Below are positions 1-14,745 of a stretch of 64,000 nucleotides of DNA, piece after piece. Each line of letters begins with the position of its first letter. The stretch's first letter is position 1. The notes under the pieces were generated by a model that was given only the letters and a program-made list of their open reading frames with translations, was not told the DNA's origin and searched no databases. Source of the DNA: Panagrolaimus kolymaensis (lineage: Eukaryota; Nematoda; Chromadorea; Rhabditida; Panagrolaimidae); NCBI GenBank assembly GCA_028622995.1, contig JAJQJQ010000003.1, positions 7,254,001-7,318,000 on the forward strand, read 5' to 3'. The position numbers and the translations under genes are program-made.

Positions 1-3000
1 TGATTAACTTTTAAGCTTAACTGTTAGAGAAGCTTACTTTTAGATATTGTTTGGGGAAAGAAAAAAACAAAGTCTGTTTGCGCTTTGCAGTATTTTTTAA
101 ATTTGAACACCGGCAAAGCTACTAACTGCAAGCTTATGCGCGATAAAGGAAGGTAGAGAGACAGAGCAACAACTTGAACAAAAGCAAAACTCACTTTTTT
201 ATTGTTTGTCTTTCGTTTGCTTTTTGCCTATGGCCTTTGCGTCAAGTCAGGAAATACATAGATGATGGGAATGCGCATTTGCTCCTGCGCGTTTTTTCCT
301 TCTCTTTTTCCTCGAATGTTGATCCAGAGACACGAAGAAAAAATAAATAAATAAAAATAAACCAACCCCAAAAGTGCGGCAGCAGCAGCGCAAACGCCGG
401 AAACCCAGCAGAAAAAAAAATCGAGAATGAAGAAAAAAATGTTGACTTTGGCTTTTTTGTTGTTGGTTCCCAAATAAACTTACCATTAGTTCTTCAAAGT
501 AAAAGAAAAGAGAGGCTCAAGGGTTAATGTCTGAGATAAATAAATATATTTCACGTTTAATTTTTTCACGTCAATTTTATTTTTTGTAGAATTTTTTTGT
601 GTTAATCATAGCAAAACATAGGAAAAAAGTATTGAAATCTGGATGGTTGAATGAAAGGTAAAAACGTTCATTCAAATTATTTAATTAAAAGGTTAGTTGA
701 CGTAATTTTTACCGACTCTTCTCAAATTATTTTCATTCATTTTTAAAATGTCATTTTGTAGTAAGTTTAGATATTCTAAAATCATATGAGATTTGTATTT
801 TTCTTTTTTTTCTATCAATTTTTATAAACTTTGGAAATACAAAGTTCCATAGGTTGCTTGCTTGCTTGTTGCCATCAAATGAAAGCTAATAGCCGGATGC
901 AACAATAAAAATGCTTTTTCGTCACATTTTTTAGAGTCAAAATATTTTTTTTAAAGAAACAATTTTTTCGCCATATTTTTTTGTTCTCTTTAGGCAGTTT
1001 TATTTCGTTGTCATTTTCTTAAAGACTTTGTAGTGTCTAATATTTATGATTATATTTGTAGCTCATTTTAATTTTCTCTTTTCTCATTCCATTTGTTCAT
1101 GAATTGAGAAAAAAATTCTTTTTATGTCAAATTCAGTTTTTTTTATTTAAAAAAATAAAAATTCTTTTTTTATTATTTTCTGATGTTTAAAAATACTTTA
1201 ATTAATGAAAATGCTTGTGTTTTGAAGCCCGTTAAAGTTAGTATTTTTTGATGAAATTTATATTCTTGTAGGCCCCTAAAATTTGGCAACACCTGACCTG
1301 ATTTGTAGCTGAACCCGTTTTAACTTCTTCTTTTTTTTTCGTTTTAAAATTTGCAAAAATTGCTTTTTTTCTTTTACTTTCAGTTTATGTTTGCTCAAAC
1401 GTCTCAAATTGCTTTTTCTTCTTCCTTTATTTTTTTTCTAAATAAAATGAACAAAAAAATATAACCTTATCCACTTTCATGTCCGTGGCCTTAAAAAAAC
1501 AATGCCACTGGAAGGTTGCTTTGGGTTATTTTGTGTTTCTTGGCTGAAGAAATAACATAAACCTGCCTTTATTTGAATTCTTATTATTGTTTTCCTTCCT
1601 TCAGCTTGAAGGTTTTTTTCTTGGCAGACAAAAAACAGCGAATTTCCATTTTTTATAAGTTATACTTTGAAAACACAATTTTTTTGCTATGCATAATCAA
1701 AAAAAACTTTTCCCCTTGTCAAAGTTTGATTTTAAAAATATGTCCTTCCGCATTTTAATAATTTCTTTTAAATCTTTCCTGTATTGCATAACTACATTAC
1801 ATTTACATTAAAGTCTCGATGCTTTTTTTTAATCCGAATAAAAAATGTCACTCAAACTTCCTTTCCCATCGTCCCATCGTTTGGTATTAAATTTAACATA
1901 GATCAAAATAAACCAAAAAAAGAACATATAAGCTTTGACATAAATGATTTTATCATGTGAATGAAAGCAGAATATATATGTCTTTTTTTTCTTCTCTTGA
2001 ATATGTATTTTTATTTTATTTTATTCAATCATCATTGTTGCGGCGGCGGCCTTAAATGCATACATATAAGTTTTTGGTCTCAGTATTCTTTCCACTTCCA
2101 TATATTTTTTTTAGTCAGCGTTGCTTTTTTGTTAGGTTTTTAGTTTAACGGCCAAGCATTTTTTTATATGTATTGTATAAAATCATGATAAGAAGAAAAT
2201 TATATTTGATTTTTTCTTCTTCTTTGAATCAATAATATGCTTATCAGGTTTATATGCCTTTATATTTTTGTGGGTGTGGTGGAACACCTTTCTTGTACAC
2301 ATACATACATATATGAGTTCTTCAACTTTCTTTCTCTTTCTTAAAATCAATTTTTTTCTATCAATCAAAAATAATTTTTTGAGAGTATCAAAAATGTGGT
2401 TAATATACTCTTTTTGTGTCTCTAAAAACATAATGATTTAATTTCGTTACTGCTACTTACATATTTTTACTTTCTCACTTTCTCTTTTTTTCGATTAATT
2501 TTTTTTTCTATGTGCATGCAAAAACGCGGTTATTTATTTATTTTTATTTATTTTTTTGACAGAGGATTGAAAAACTTGAACAACAACAAGGTCGCGCAAT
2601 ATTATTTGATTGGCGCACATTTAGCGATTTATCCTCTGCCACCAGTTTTTACGCTTTTTTTCACGTCCGCCCATTTTTTGCCTGACATAAACATGAAAGG
2701 TTACGGATAGAGAAAGAGAGAATTGCAAACAAAATAAAAAACCTGAATCAATTCAATATGTGTTACTTTTTAGTTTTTACCTTTTCAACTTTAAAAATTT
2801 TATAAAAAAGAACGCCTTTATTTTCCATCAATAAAATTCTGAAACTCTTTTTTATAACCTTTTTTTCTTCTTGTGCTGCTTATTATTTTGATATAAATAC
2901 AAACAGCAACACCAGAAATTGAAGCGGTTGTAGTAATTGCTTTCTTAGGAAATATATTTTTTTTATTGCAGGAACATTATGTTTTGTTGTGAGAGTTCAT

Positions 3001-6000
3001 GAATGCAATGTTTTTCGAGCTGCAAAAAAAAAAATAAGATTGCTGATAAAAAAAATGTTCCGTTCCATTCTATTCCATTCCAGCTATTCTTTCTTTTTAT
3101 CTTCTCATATTTTTTATTTTTACTTTTTTTTGAGTCGATTGACAAAACACAGAGAAAAAATGAGAGATAGAGATAGATATGTTCCGAGTCATGCCCCCTT
3201 GCGTAACCTTGCCGCCTGTGTAAAGACTGACTGAAACCGGTCTTTTTCTTTTTTTTAATCAAACAGAATCTACCCCGAGCGACGAGCGATGGAGTGTTGT
3301 TGCGCCCTCTTTCGACTTTCTCTTTTTTATTTTGCGCAAGCAACTAAGTAAGCGTCCGTCATTTTCCGAGCTTTTTTCTCTCTCCTTTTTGCTTCCGTTG
3401 TTGTTGGTTAATTCGATTGGCAATGAGTATTTTTTTCTTTTGATGCTTTTTTCCCAAATATTTTTTTTGTTCTGCTTTTTTATTTTTTATTCACGAACAT
3501 GCATGCTAGAACTTGTTTTTTGTGAAGTTCAACAACACTTTTAGGAAAAAAGAACTTTTTAATTTATGTCACTATTTTGCTTTTTTGGAACGATGGAACA
3601 TGAACGAAAATTGAAAGTGGAAAAAAATCATTACTCAATTTGATATATCTTTTACCAATTTTTTTAGAGGTTATTCATTTTTTGGTGTAACCACCAAATT
3701 AGGAAAAAAATTGTTTAGTCGATGCAATTATTTTTTTAGTCAAAATTATTGAGCGTTCATTGTAGTAACTTTTTGCGGCCTTGGCTTCATTTTCGAAAGT
3801 GGTCTGTCAGCGGTATAAAAAATTAATTTCTTATTTCATCAAAAAAGAATTCCAAAATAAATTTACTTTATTTATTTTTTCAAAAATTTGTTTATACGTT
3901 TCAATTAAAAAACGAGGAGCAAAGAAGAGAGAGAAAAATTTTGTTTTCATTTTAGTTAATTGAGACCAACCAAAAAAAGTTGTTGCAACACTTTTTTTCT
4001 TTTTGCAAAAAGGAAGATAGAGAAGCGTATTTTCTTTTACTTATTGCTTCATTGGCTTTGAAAAAAAAACATAAATTTGATTTTCACTAAAAAATAATTT
4101 AATTCTATTTTTTCAAACAAGCTTGATAATATATATAGATGCATTCCAAAATTTTATGTAGGAAAAATCTAATATTTTTTTTGTTGATTGTGGCTTCCAG
4201 AATATATTATCTGCTGTTATTTTTTTGGAAACTAATCAAAGTCTCCCAAAATTTGTAAAGCCCAAAGTCCATGATTGGCCAGAGTTCCTTTTATGAATTA
4301 GAGTTCTGTTTCCATTTCTTTTTCTTTTTTTGAGCTTACGTTTTTTTCTTCCTTTCATAGTTTATTTGGAAGCTATAAATACAAATAAATGAAAGAAAAT
4401 TAGTTTTATTCAAACTTTTTAAAAGATTATGATGAGATAAGACTTAAAAAAGAAAGAAAATTTTTTATATTTACAGCAGCAATGAAAAACTAAACATTTT
4501 TCTTCTTCTTTTCAACAAGAGTGGGAAAACACCCCCAATTTGTTTGAAATATTTTTCAAAAAATAAAAAAAGAGAAAAACTATTTGCAAAAAAAAGAGTT
4601 TTTTTGTTAGGGTCGCGTAAACATGAGAACGTCTTTCATCTTTTTTTTCTGTTGTTGTCGTCGATGTCGTTGGCAGTTTCAAAATTATATTTTTTCTTTC
4701 ACTCTTTAAAACACATTTTTTTCTTATGTTTGAGGTTTTAAAAATATTTATTTCAATTTATTTTAAAGATCTTTCTTAATTATTGATTATTAGGTAGGTG
4801 ATTGACAAACAACAAATGAGTGAATGGTGATGGCCTTTCTAATCTAAAAATAAAAATAAAGATAGTCTTCTTTTTGCGACCGTTGATCGATCGAAAAAAT
4901 TACACTCTGTTGTTGTATTAATTTTATGGCGTGGCATTTATTTTGGCGAACTCTGAAACCATTTTTTTCTTATCGTCATCAAAAAAAAATCTCGCTTTTA
5001 TTATTATTTTTTGTCTTTCTTTTTTCTTCTCTGTTCTTTTAATATTTGTTCAGGCATATTTGATTTTTTTTATTCAGAAAAAATAAAAGAAATTTTCCTT
5101 TGTTTTCTTCGTTTTGTACGTACAAAAAATAATAGGTAAAAAATCCTCATGTTTTTGAGCTGCTTTTTTTCCAGCATACAATTTTTATTCAACACACCCT
5201 TCCTTACTTTTTTTGCAACACGCAGCCGCTTGAAGCATAAATAAAATAGAGCCGTGCTTCGAGCTGCTCTATATTGCCAAAAGCAGCAGTGCCTTTAAGT
5301 TTCATTTTTTTGCGACAAAAAATAGCAGCTCGCAAAATGAGTCTGTCTATATACGTAAAGCCTAAAGTATGTGGAAAAAGAAAAAAACCGGAAGCAAGAA
5401 AATAAAAAGCGTTTTGCATTTCAGATGTTCAAGACTTCTCTCCTCCATTTTTCCTTCCATAGTTGGTTTCTAAAATGACATAATAAAAAAATATACATAG
5501 AAAAAAAATAGAGAATACTTTTTTTGTTGTTGTTTTCAAGCAATGTTGCCTCGGTTATGCTTTTTTTAATTTACAGGAAAATTGTATCTTTACGACAGAC
5601 TGACTCCCTATTCTTGTTTTCTTCGACTGTAGCTTTTTTCCTATTGTTTTTTTGTTGCCAAGAAAAAGCTTCTTCTTTCTTTTTTATTATTTTTGCATAA
5701 GAAGTTCCGTTTCACATACATAAATTGTAAACTATGTTTTTTTCTATCTCTTCGATATCATTTTTTTTCTTCGTATTTTGATTGATTTGCCTGTCAAGCT
5801 CTTTTCAGTCAATCATCAAAAAAACGATTAGATTATGTAATACTTTTTTTAAGTCTAACTTTAATATTCACTTTTTTGTTGGAATATTCGAAGGTGCTCC
5901 TACCCGTTTGTGGCAATGCTGCCGTACTGTAATATTTTTTTTGATCCATCACGTTTGCTGCTGCGCATGTAAATAATTTAAGTGCATTTCTTAGTTTTTT

Positions 6001-7615
6001 TATCTAAACCATTTATTATATCGATAAGTTTCTGACTGATGAATTGCAATAAATTATTTGTTCTCTGCGTCCATATTTTTTCTCCAAAAAATAACGCCAC
6101 TTTTTTATTTATATATTTTGAGCCCAAGTTTTCATTTGTTATTTTGATCGAGTTTTTTGGGTGATTTGTGATGCAGGTTTTTTTTTCTACTTTTCTCTTC
6201 ACTTCATAAACTCTCAAAATTAAAATGATACCTGTTCAATGTATGGTATATATTGAAATGTAGCCCACGCACATGTAAAGCACACGCTTGCCTTTTATGC
6301 GAATAAAAAAAACGTTTTGTGTGATGAAAAATGAAGGAATATTTTTTTAAAGTGAATAGAAAAAAAAATACATATAGAAATCGCAAGAGTGAGCGACCAA
6401 CGTTAACCGGAATAGAAAAAAAAATCGGCTCAAAATCAATGACGCTGACGTTGAAACAGTCCAACGATAAAAAAAAATAGGGGAAGAAAAACAAAAGGCA
6501 CAATAAAAAAAAATAAATCAGTGCTGCATTTTTCGAGCAAAAATTTTATTTTTCCTTTTTTAGAAATACATAAATATTTTTATGTAAAAAACACACTTAT
6601 TGGGGTCTGTCTCCGTTCAAGCTGCTCTTTCACTTTGATTCAATTAAACTACATAGGTCTTTGCCAATGAGTATTTTTTGCTGATGAAAAAATGTTTTAT
6701 TTTTTTGCGAAATAAGTTCTTCTTTTTCACCGTTAAAAAGACAAGACGACAACGTTGTCATCAAACTTTTTTTTCTTGGCCCTTGCCTTGCTGCTTATTT
6801 TTTTGCAATAAACGTGTATGCTTTTTTTATTTTTCGACGAGACTTTTTTTCGTCTTCGTCTTTCCTTATATTTTTCTTCTTTATTTCTATTGGGAGGAAA
6901 GGACAAAAGAAAACAGAGAGGAGAGAAAGAGACCTCTTGTCGTCGGTCGTTTTTGTCTTTCAACCTTCACCAAACAACCCCTGAAAAAAAAAATAAAAGT
7001 GGAAAAAAAGAATGAATGACAACAATGATTTGGCAATGGTGAAAAAAAATGAAGAAAAAGACCCAACAAACCTAACCGATGATCGGTTAACGCAGTTAAA
7101 TTTTTTTTTGATATTGTTAAAAAACGTTTTTTATTCCATTATTTTTTTGGGTTAATTAATTTCAGCGTTTTTAACTGTAAATTAACTTTATTTCTGTGTC
7201 AATTTTTACCCTTTTTGCACCTCAAAATTCTATTTGGAAATATTGAAAATTACTTTCAAAATTTATTCCCTCAAAAACTCTGTTATTTATATTTTTATGA
7301 AATTTCAATTTGTCGAGATTTTGATTTATTGTGCTCGTGCTATGTTTTATTTTTATTTTTAGCCTGCCAATTATATTATTACATATTTTTTACATAAAAC
7401 TATTTTTTCAGTTTCATCGCCAAAATACTTTCCCATCTTTAATTATTATTATTTTTTTATTTTTTTAACTAAATAGTCGCGGCCAAAAATAATCACTTCT
7501 TGTGTGAGCGAAATCGTCCATTTTTGCATTCCCGATTCAACCAACAAAAACATTTCTAAATTCTACTATTTTTTTATTCTAAAAAAAATTATTAATTTTC
7601 TGCGCAAAAAAAATT
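1..7615. other. long gene-free AT-rich stretch
   Basis: I see no multi-exon gene here. Open frames are short and made of Phe/Lys/Ile/Leu-rich low-complexity translation, as expected from T and A homopolymers. The plus strand is A-rich in about the first 500 bases and clearly T-rich from about 540 to 7,600. In this window, sense-strand introns are T-rich (for example the kinase intron at 53.9-63.2 kb, which is T-rich on its own sense strand), so most of this region could be a 5' intron or leader transcribed on the plus strand. Plausible acceptors lie just upstream of the next gene, at about 7,411 (a T run ending CAG) and about 7,474. This is inference only. Confidence 0.5.
484..530 (-). CDS. 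possible first exon: ATG directly followed by a splice donor
   Basis: Read on the minus strand, an ATG at 486-484 is followed immediately by GTAAGT, the strongest donor form in this window. To its left (sense downstream) the minus strand becomes T-rich, like the sense strand of introns elsewhere here. This fits a first exon that codes only the initiator Met, with the remaining exons beyond the left edge. No second exon is visible, so the assignment is weak. The right boundary given is nominal. It could equally be chance. Confidence 0.2.
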
Positions 7616-8878
<1,263 letters not shown>

Positions 8879-9996
8879 ATCTACCATCTCTCAATAAAAA
8901 TGAAGGAGACTTTTTTATAAGATCTTAAAAATACTCAAAAAATAACAACAAAAACCAAAATAAAAAATATTACTTTTTTAAGTAGTTGACGACCTCCTTT
9001 TCTTCTTCTTTCTCCTGTGTTCACTGTGTGTAAGTAAAATGGAAAAAATAATAATCTTTTTTATGCACTTCTTTTTTATTATCTGTATCATATGCAAATA
9101 TCCTTTTATTAAATAACAAAAAAGCATTCTTGTTAATTGTATGTATATTATAATTTTTTTAAATTCTTCCAGCACTAGTCTCTTACTTTGTTGTCTGTGT
9201 TTATATTTGTAAGAAACAATAATTTTTCTTTTTGATTGATTTTTTAAAATTCTTCCCTTTTTTTAATACAGTTTTTCGTTTTGATGGCTTTGCTTTTTCT
9301 TCAGCTTGTATTACTAAAGACCCAACAACCCCGGTTTCGTGCGTCTTAATATTCCAAAAGCCAAACTTTTCAATAATCTAAAGTTAGAAACTCTATCCTT
9401 GCTTTTTTCTTTTCCTTCTTTTTTGCTGTAAATCGCTGATCTTTTTTCCCCTCGTCAGTTTTCTAACTGTTTTCATGTATATTATTTCTTTCTTCCTTTT
9501 TTTAGCCAAAAAAATACAGAGCTAATCCGGTGTAAAAAAATCTATAACAATTTTTGTTTATTTTTAAGGGTAGTTAAATAGTGTTTTATTGTAGAATAAA
9601 GATATTTGAACATTCTTGGGAATCTTTTTTATTTTTTTTATAAAATTTGTAATGTATGTAGCCGTTAAGAAAATGTATGTTTGTTTCTTTTATATTAATT
9701 TCTAATAAATGTTTATTAAAGAATCTCAGGTTTAAAATAAATAAAATGAAAAGCATTCAGTGGTTGATATGATGTGAATAATAAAAGTTAAATAACAATA
9801 TTAAAGAGGCTCATAATAAATTTGAGAGAAAAAAGTGATATATTTGAAATGATGAAGGGAATGGTTAATTAATAAATGGTGATGATTGAGTTAAAAAAAG
9901 AAGAGAAAAAATTGGGAAATATTGGTAGAAACGAAATGAGGGAATTTATTGATAAGGGCAAAATTTTTAAAAAAGCGGCAGAATTTTATAATTTGA
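8879..9996. other. intergenic, convergent 3' flanks
   Basis: This lies between the stop of the ZCCHC24-like gene (+) and the stop of the membrane-protein gene (-). It contains an AATAAA at 8893 and several later AATAAA-like strings, but no coding frame I can support. Confidence 0.5.
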
Positions 9997-10468
9997 TTAA
10001 TCATTAAAAGAAAGAATCAATAAAAGAATTTCTGAATAAACACCGGCACCACCGCAAAAAACAGATATCGCGGAGCGATAAAAAAATTTATAGCCATTAC
10101 TTCGGGCATAAATTTCGACACCAATTGATAACCCGATAAGAACTGCAGAAGCTAAAGCTTGTCCACATAGAAACATAAAAGCATATTTAAAAAACGTTTG
10201 CTTAAAACAAATCAGGCTGAGGACGAAGCATATTGAACCAATGACAAATGTACCAAGAACAACTATGGGAGCTACAGGAGGCAATGATGGTACAGTTAAA
10301 ATGCAGAGGGACAAGAGGCATCCAAGTTGAAGAACAAAAGATGCCAATTTAAATACGCGACTTGCGTTACCATCACCAAGACGCACGGTTGGGACGTACT
10401 AAAAAGAGACACTTAAATTTTTTAAAATTTTAACGATAAGCTTACTATGCCAATAACGACACGGCATA
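9997..10468 (-). CDS. predicted four-pass membrane protein, family not recognised
   Basis: The main exon runs from an acceptor near 10,400 to the stop at 9997. It encodes about 130 residues with four strongly hydrophobic segments: around LASFVLQLGCLLSLCILTV, IVVLGTFVIGSICFVLSLI, AFMFLCGQALASAVLIGLSI and AGVYSEILLLILSF. An upstream exon ending in a GTAAGC donor near 10,446 joins in phase 0 and adds about a dozen residues (…DLCRVVIGI). Its own 5' end is unresolved: no ATG is in frame, and the only upstream candidate acceptor is a weak TTTTTTGAAG. A nearby ATG with a good context (10,522-10,520) opens a frame that does not join. The short loops resemble tetraspan/MARVEL-type proteins, but I see no diagnostic motif. 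Treat the 5' boundary as provisional. Confidence 0.5.
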
Positions 10469-10925
10469 AATCAAAAGTGGAACTTCAAAAAACCCTTCAT
10501 AATACCAATTAACATATACCATTTTTTTGATTCAAAATTTAACACAAGTTTTAATAAATGTGTTTGTTCTCGTGCTTCAAATACAGTCAAACAATTTTAA
10601 AACGTTTATTTTTCAAAATCTTTCACCCTTTAAATACAAAATAAAAATATACAAAAGAATGCATAAAGATGTGCTTGTTATCACCATGCGATCAGAAGCT
10701 TCCGGCGAAAATATACAATACAAAAACATCCAAAGGCTCAAAAAACTCAAAACAAAAAAAATGCTATCGGGAGTTTAGATTTAAAGGACAAAAGTCGATA
10801 TTTGTTGTAAACTTTTTTGGATGTTTTGAAACTGCGTCGGCGGTCAATGAACGGAATGTAAGAATCGTAACAAACAAAAAATAGAAGAGAGTTAGTTACT
10901 TTATACTTGAAAAACAAAGTTTCAA

Positions 10926-11089
10926 TCAAAAATCACAACGAAAAAATCCAGGCGTGTGGTCATAATTCTTTCCGTACAGGTTTGATACCTTCATCTTTTC
11001 AACTACAGGTTCTGGATTATTCGTTTTTATAAACGTATATTGCTTAAAAACCGTGTTGAACACTTTAATGAGAATAGCGGGATAATATA
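10926..11089 (-). CDS. orphan coding-looking exon
   Basis: Following an acceptor (CTTTTTGTAG), an open frame of about 54 residues ends at a TGA at 10926. Its composition is non-repetitive (segments such as YYPAILIKVFNTVF and NLYGKNYDHTPGFFRC), unlike the surrounding noise. It lies downstream of the membrane-protein gene at 11.1-12.1 kb on the same strand and could be its last exon. However, the obvious donor in that gene (…GAT AC|GTATTT) leaves two bases while this exon needs one, so the canonical join breaks the frame. A donor further upstream would fit but would remove a good transmembrane segment. Confidence 0.35.
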
Positions 11090-11137
11090 CTACAAAAAGT
11101 GGATATTGTCAATAAAAAAAACCATCATGAGAAAAAT

Positions 11138-12077
11138 TTATATAATTTTTTTGTTAAAATACGTATCAGAATCTGTGCAAAAATCAAATAAAAACAAAAA
11201 TTGCAAAAAGAAAAAAGCGGCATGTGCTAAGACAAAAGTGGTCATCGTTTTGCCCATCGCACTCCAATATCCTTTTTCTTCATTAGTAATTAATGATCTT
11301 TTTGATTTAAAAAAATAAATGAAAAAACATGCATACGATAATACTACAACAAAAAAGTATATGGCAGAACAAATACTAATAAAATATACAGTTCCACAAG
11401 AATTTTCTTTGTAACAGAGAAGACGATAGCTTTTTTGATATTTAAATTCTTCCATTAATTCTTTTAAAACATTTGTCACATTCTCGAGTTTTGTTGTTAA
11501 ATGTATTTTCAAATCAGGGAACAGTTTAATAATTTTGGTAATCGCTTTGATTTCCTATAATAATTGAGTATATAGCTTTTTTACTTTGTAATTTCAATTT
11601 CAGGAACTTTAAATTTACTATATGTTGATGACAATTAAAATAAACATCAAAAACTTGAAAAAAACGTACTTCATTTTTATAATCAACCTTTCCTTTTAAA
11701 TCAAAAAGCAAACTTGTTGACAAAATATTTTTAAAGTTACAAGGATTCAGGTATTCCATGTTCGAACTATCTGCCATATCCATATATCTCATAATGATTA
11801 TAGGATGGATACAAAAGGCAATTGCTAGGATAATAACCATGAAGTAACATATCCATTTATATACTTTCACGTTCTAAAATTAGGTCTACTTATTTAAGAA
11901 AATAATCGGATATAACTTTATCACAAAAGTATTTATTATTATTTGCAATGATTTAATTCTGAAAAAAAGCGGGTGAATAATTACATATTCTCTGTTGGTT
12001 GGTATATTCATATTACAATAATTAGTTTCTTCATTGGATGAAGATTTTTGAAGTTTATTTTCAGCTTTACACATCAT
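11138..12077 (-). CDS. predicted membrane protein with about three transmembrane segments, family not recognised
   Basis: The model has three exons. The first starts at ATG 12077 and codes a polar N-terminus, ending at a GTGATA donor near 11,925. The second starts after TTTTAG near 11,874 and carries the first membrane helix (around YFMVIILAIAFCIHPIII). The third starts after ATTATAG near 11,557 and contains a charged, possibly helical stretch, a second helix (around FISICSAIYFFVVVLSYACFF) and a third (FVLAHAAFFFLQFLFLF), with a stop at 11138. The joins are in phase 0, total about 240 residues. I do not recognise the family; it may be nematode-restricted. The last exon may instead splice to the orphan exon at 10,926-11,089. 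Expression and exact ends are uncertain. Confidence 0.45.
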
Positions 12078-14745
12078 TAATTCTTTCTTTAATTAAATAG
12101 CGAATAGTAGCCAAATTGAGCTGAAAATGTAAAAACTGGGATAAGCTTAGAAAAAACAGTTCACGATATTATTTTAAACGTACTTTTAAAAATTGTTTCC
12201 AAGGTAGCTTTAAAATAAAATAAAAAAATACTTGGGTCGAAATTTATAAAATTATTTTAAAACGAAATAAAAGCTAAATTTTCGATTTAGAATACCTGAA
12301 ATTCACTGGTATTGAATAGCAAAACTATTTCTTTGCCATTTCGCAAAATGTTATTTTTGCCATTGTCATCTTTTTTTTTTTGGCATGTTGCCAAGATTTT
12401 TTACACATCCTTTTACTTGAAAAATCCAACATTATTTTTTAGATTGTGTAAACAGAATACTTTAAAATTTGAAAATGCACTTTAAAAAAATAATAGGTTT
12501 AGTAAGTGTGAAAAATAATAAATATTATTTCTTTCAAAGAAACTTTTGTTTAATGTATGAAAATAATTGTGAGGAATGCATCCTTTTATGTTTTTGGCAA
12601 CCCAATAAAAAGTTTGTGTGAATTTACATATGGTATAAAATTAAGAAACATGAGTGTTAAGTCTTTCATTTTTATCTTTATCCCTTTCAGCATATTTATG
12701 ACGACGAAGAGATGTTTGTCAAAAATATATTTTGCAACAATTTTTAAATTATTGTCAATATGTTAAAAATTTGAAAAATACAGTCAGTAAATACACAAAA
12801 ATATTTTTCGAGAAGAAAAGTTAACCAATAACAACCATTTTAATAAATCCCCAAGGGATAAAAGCAATTTATCGCTTATAAGAAAAGAAAAAATTAAGTG
12901 CTAATAATCTAAAATAAAAGTTCAAAAATTGAAAACCTGAAAACACAAATTTGTCATTTATTGGCTAAATAATAACCAACTTGAGTTTCTCAGAGAAAGC
13001 AAAATATTCTGAAAGATGTTGTTATTAAATTTTTTTTGAATATAAATAGTTTAAAGATTTATTGCAAAACAGAAATTATTTGCAATTAAAAATTTTTTGC
13101 TTGATGAAATTCGTGTTTATTTATTTTTTTCAAACCTTTGATGCTATCTTACACTTTTTATCTAAGCTTTTTTTAAACGAGAAATTGAAGAAATCCGTTC
13201 GCTTTACTTTTAAAAGAAATTTTTAAATTACTCTTTCTTCTTTTGCTTTGTATGTTTACTATTAAATTTGCCTTTGGGATTTGAATTTTTTCCTTTTTCA
13301 TCTCCTAAACTTATTTTCAATTTTCAACTGTTGACGACGCATTTGGAATTAGGAGTTAGGGAATGGATAGTTGTCTTGCCGTCGTTGATTTTATATTGGT
13401 CTATAATTTAATTTCCAAACCGCTTTTTCTTTTTCTTTTCTTGAATTGGCATCAATAAAATAAAAATTTTCTTTTTTTGTTAAAATTTTATCTTGCTTGC
13501 TTTAAAATTTGTTATACAGCTGCTTTCTTGCATCCCGCAACCAGCAAGCATGGGGAAAGGATTTGGCATAAATCGCTTGCTTCTTATTTTCATAAATGAA
13601 TAATGATGATTTGAAGAAAAAAAAAAAATATGATAAAAACGTTTATGATCAAAAATTTTTTTTACGGCGGCAATGAGCGTTTATGTTATTGTTGAAAGAG
13701 AGGGTGGTGAAGACGAGGCACACTTACTTCCCTTTTCCCTGCTGACAACAACTTAACTAACCAACAACTCTTAAGGCAAACTGCTCTTCCTCGTCCTTGG
13801 TTGAATATCATTTCTCTTTGAGCCAAACATTGTTGATGAAAAATTCTTTTTAAGTCAAAATCTCCGACTTACTTATTTGCTTAATTTCATTTTGTTTTTT
13901 TAACTTGACTTGTCAATCTTTTTTTAAATCTTTCGAAAATAAAAAAAACAGACAAATGTTAATAAATATTTATTTAAAGCAGCGCGCCATCAAAAATGGT
14001 AATAATTTTTTTTCATTGGCACATTTTTTCATTTCTTTTTTTATTCTTGTCTCGAGGCTGCTTTATGCTTACATCTTTTTTATAAGTTTGACTTTAAGCC
14101 GCTCAGAATTGCAGCAGCAAGTAAGCGAGGCAATAATTTGTTCGAATTTAACTTAAATCTTTTCTTCCTTATTTTCTTTTCGGCAATTTTTTTCCTTTCT
14201 TTTTTTCATCATCAAATCAAAACATTTTTTTTTGTTATCGTTGTTGATGGATGTAAGTTAGTCCGATGACCACATTCTTCATCCATCCTCCATTTTGACT
14301 TGTGTTTTTTTAACGAAATAAAATAAAAAAGTTGCAAAGGAATGCCATCCATGCCTGCTTGTTGCTTTTGCCCCTGAGCTTGAGTTGAGAATTGAATTTA
14401 TTTCCACCATCTCCGTGTCCTCCGCGTAAAAAAAGAGGAAGGAATGTTTTTAACGTTTTTTTTCGTGTGCTTGAAAAAAGTTTCTATCTTTCATCTATCT
14501 TTATTTTGACAAATATACCCTCCTAAATATTTTTTTTTTATTTTGCAGAGAGTCAAGTCATTTTTTTGTTATTGCATGCCACTAAGGTTATTTTTCTTCA
14601 TCATCATCAGCATGTTTTTTGTGGTAAAGAAGGAGGCATAAATAACTTACTTACTTACTTATTGAAATAATAAATAATATTTTTTTGTTTATCACTCACA
14701 TTCATTTTTCATCTTAAAATAACAAAATCAAAAAGAATAAAAAAA
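12078..14745. other. gene-free AT-rich stretch between divergent genes
   Basis: Only short low-complexity frames are present. The plus strand is A-rich near the left and becomes T-rich after about 13.1 kb, consistent with a divergent arrangement in which the right part is a leader or 5' intron of the GPCR gene. I see no exon, RNA gene or repeat I can support. Confidence 0.45.

Noticed and set aside
3000..3350. Overlapping 81- and 126-codon frames on opposite strands
   Set aside because: Low-complexity and mutually overlapping. No splice-compatible neighbours or recognisable motif.
6678..7069. Overlapping 60-113 codon frames on both strands
   Set aside because: All are Lys/Phe/Arg low-complexity readings of AAA/TTT runs, open in several frames at once, which indicates lack of stops by composition rather than coding.
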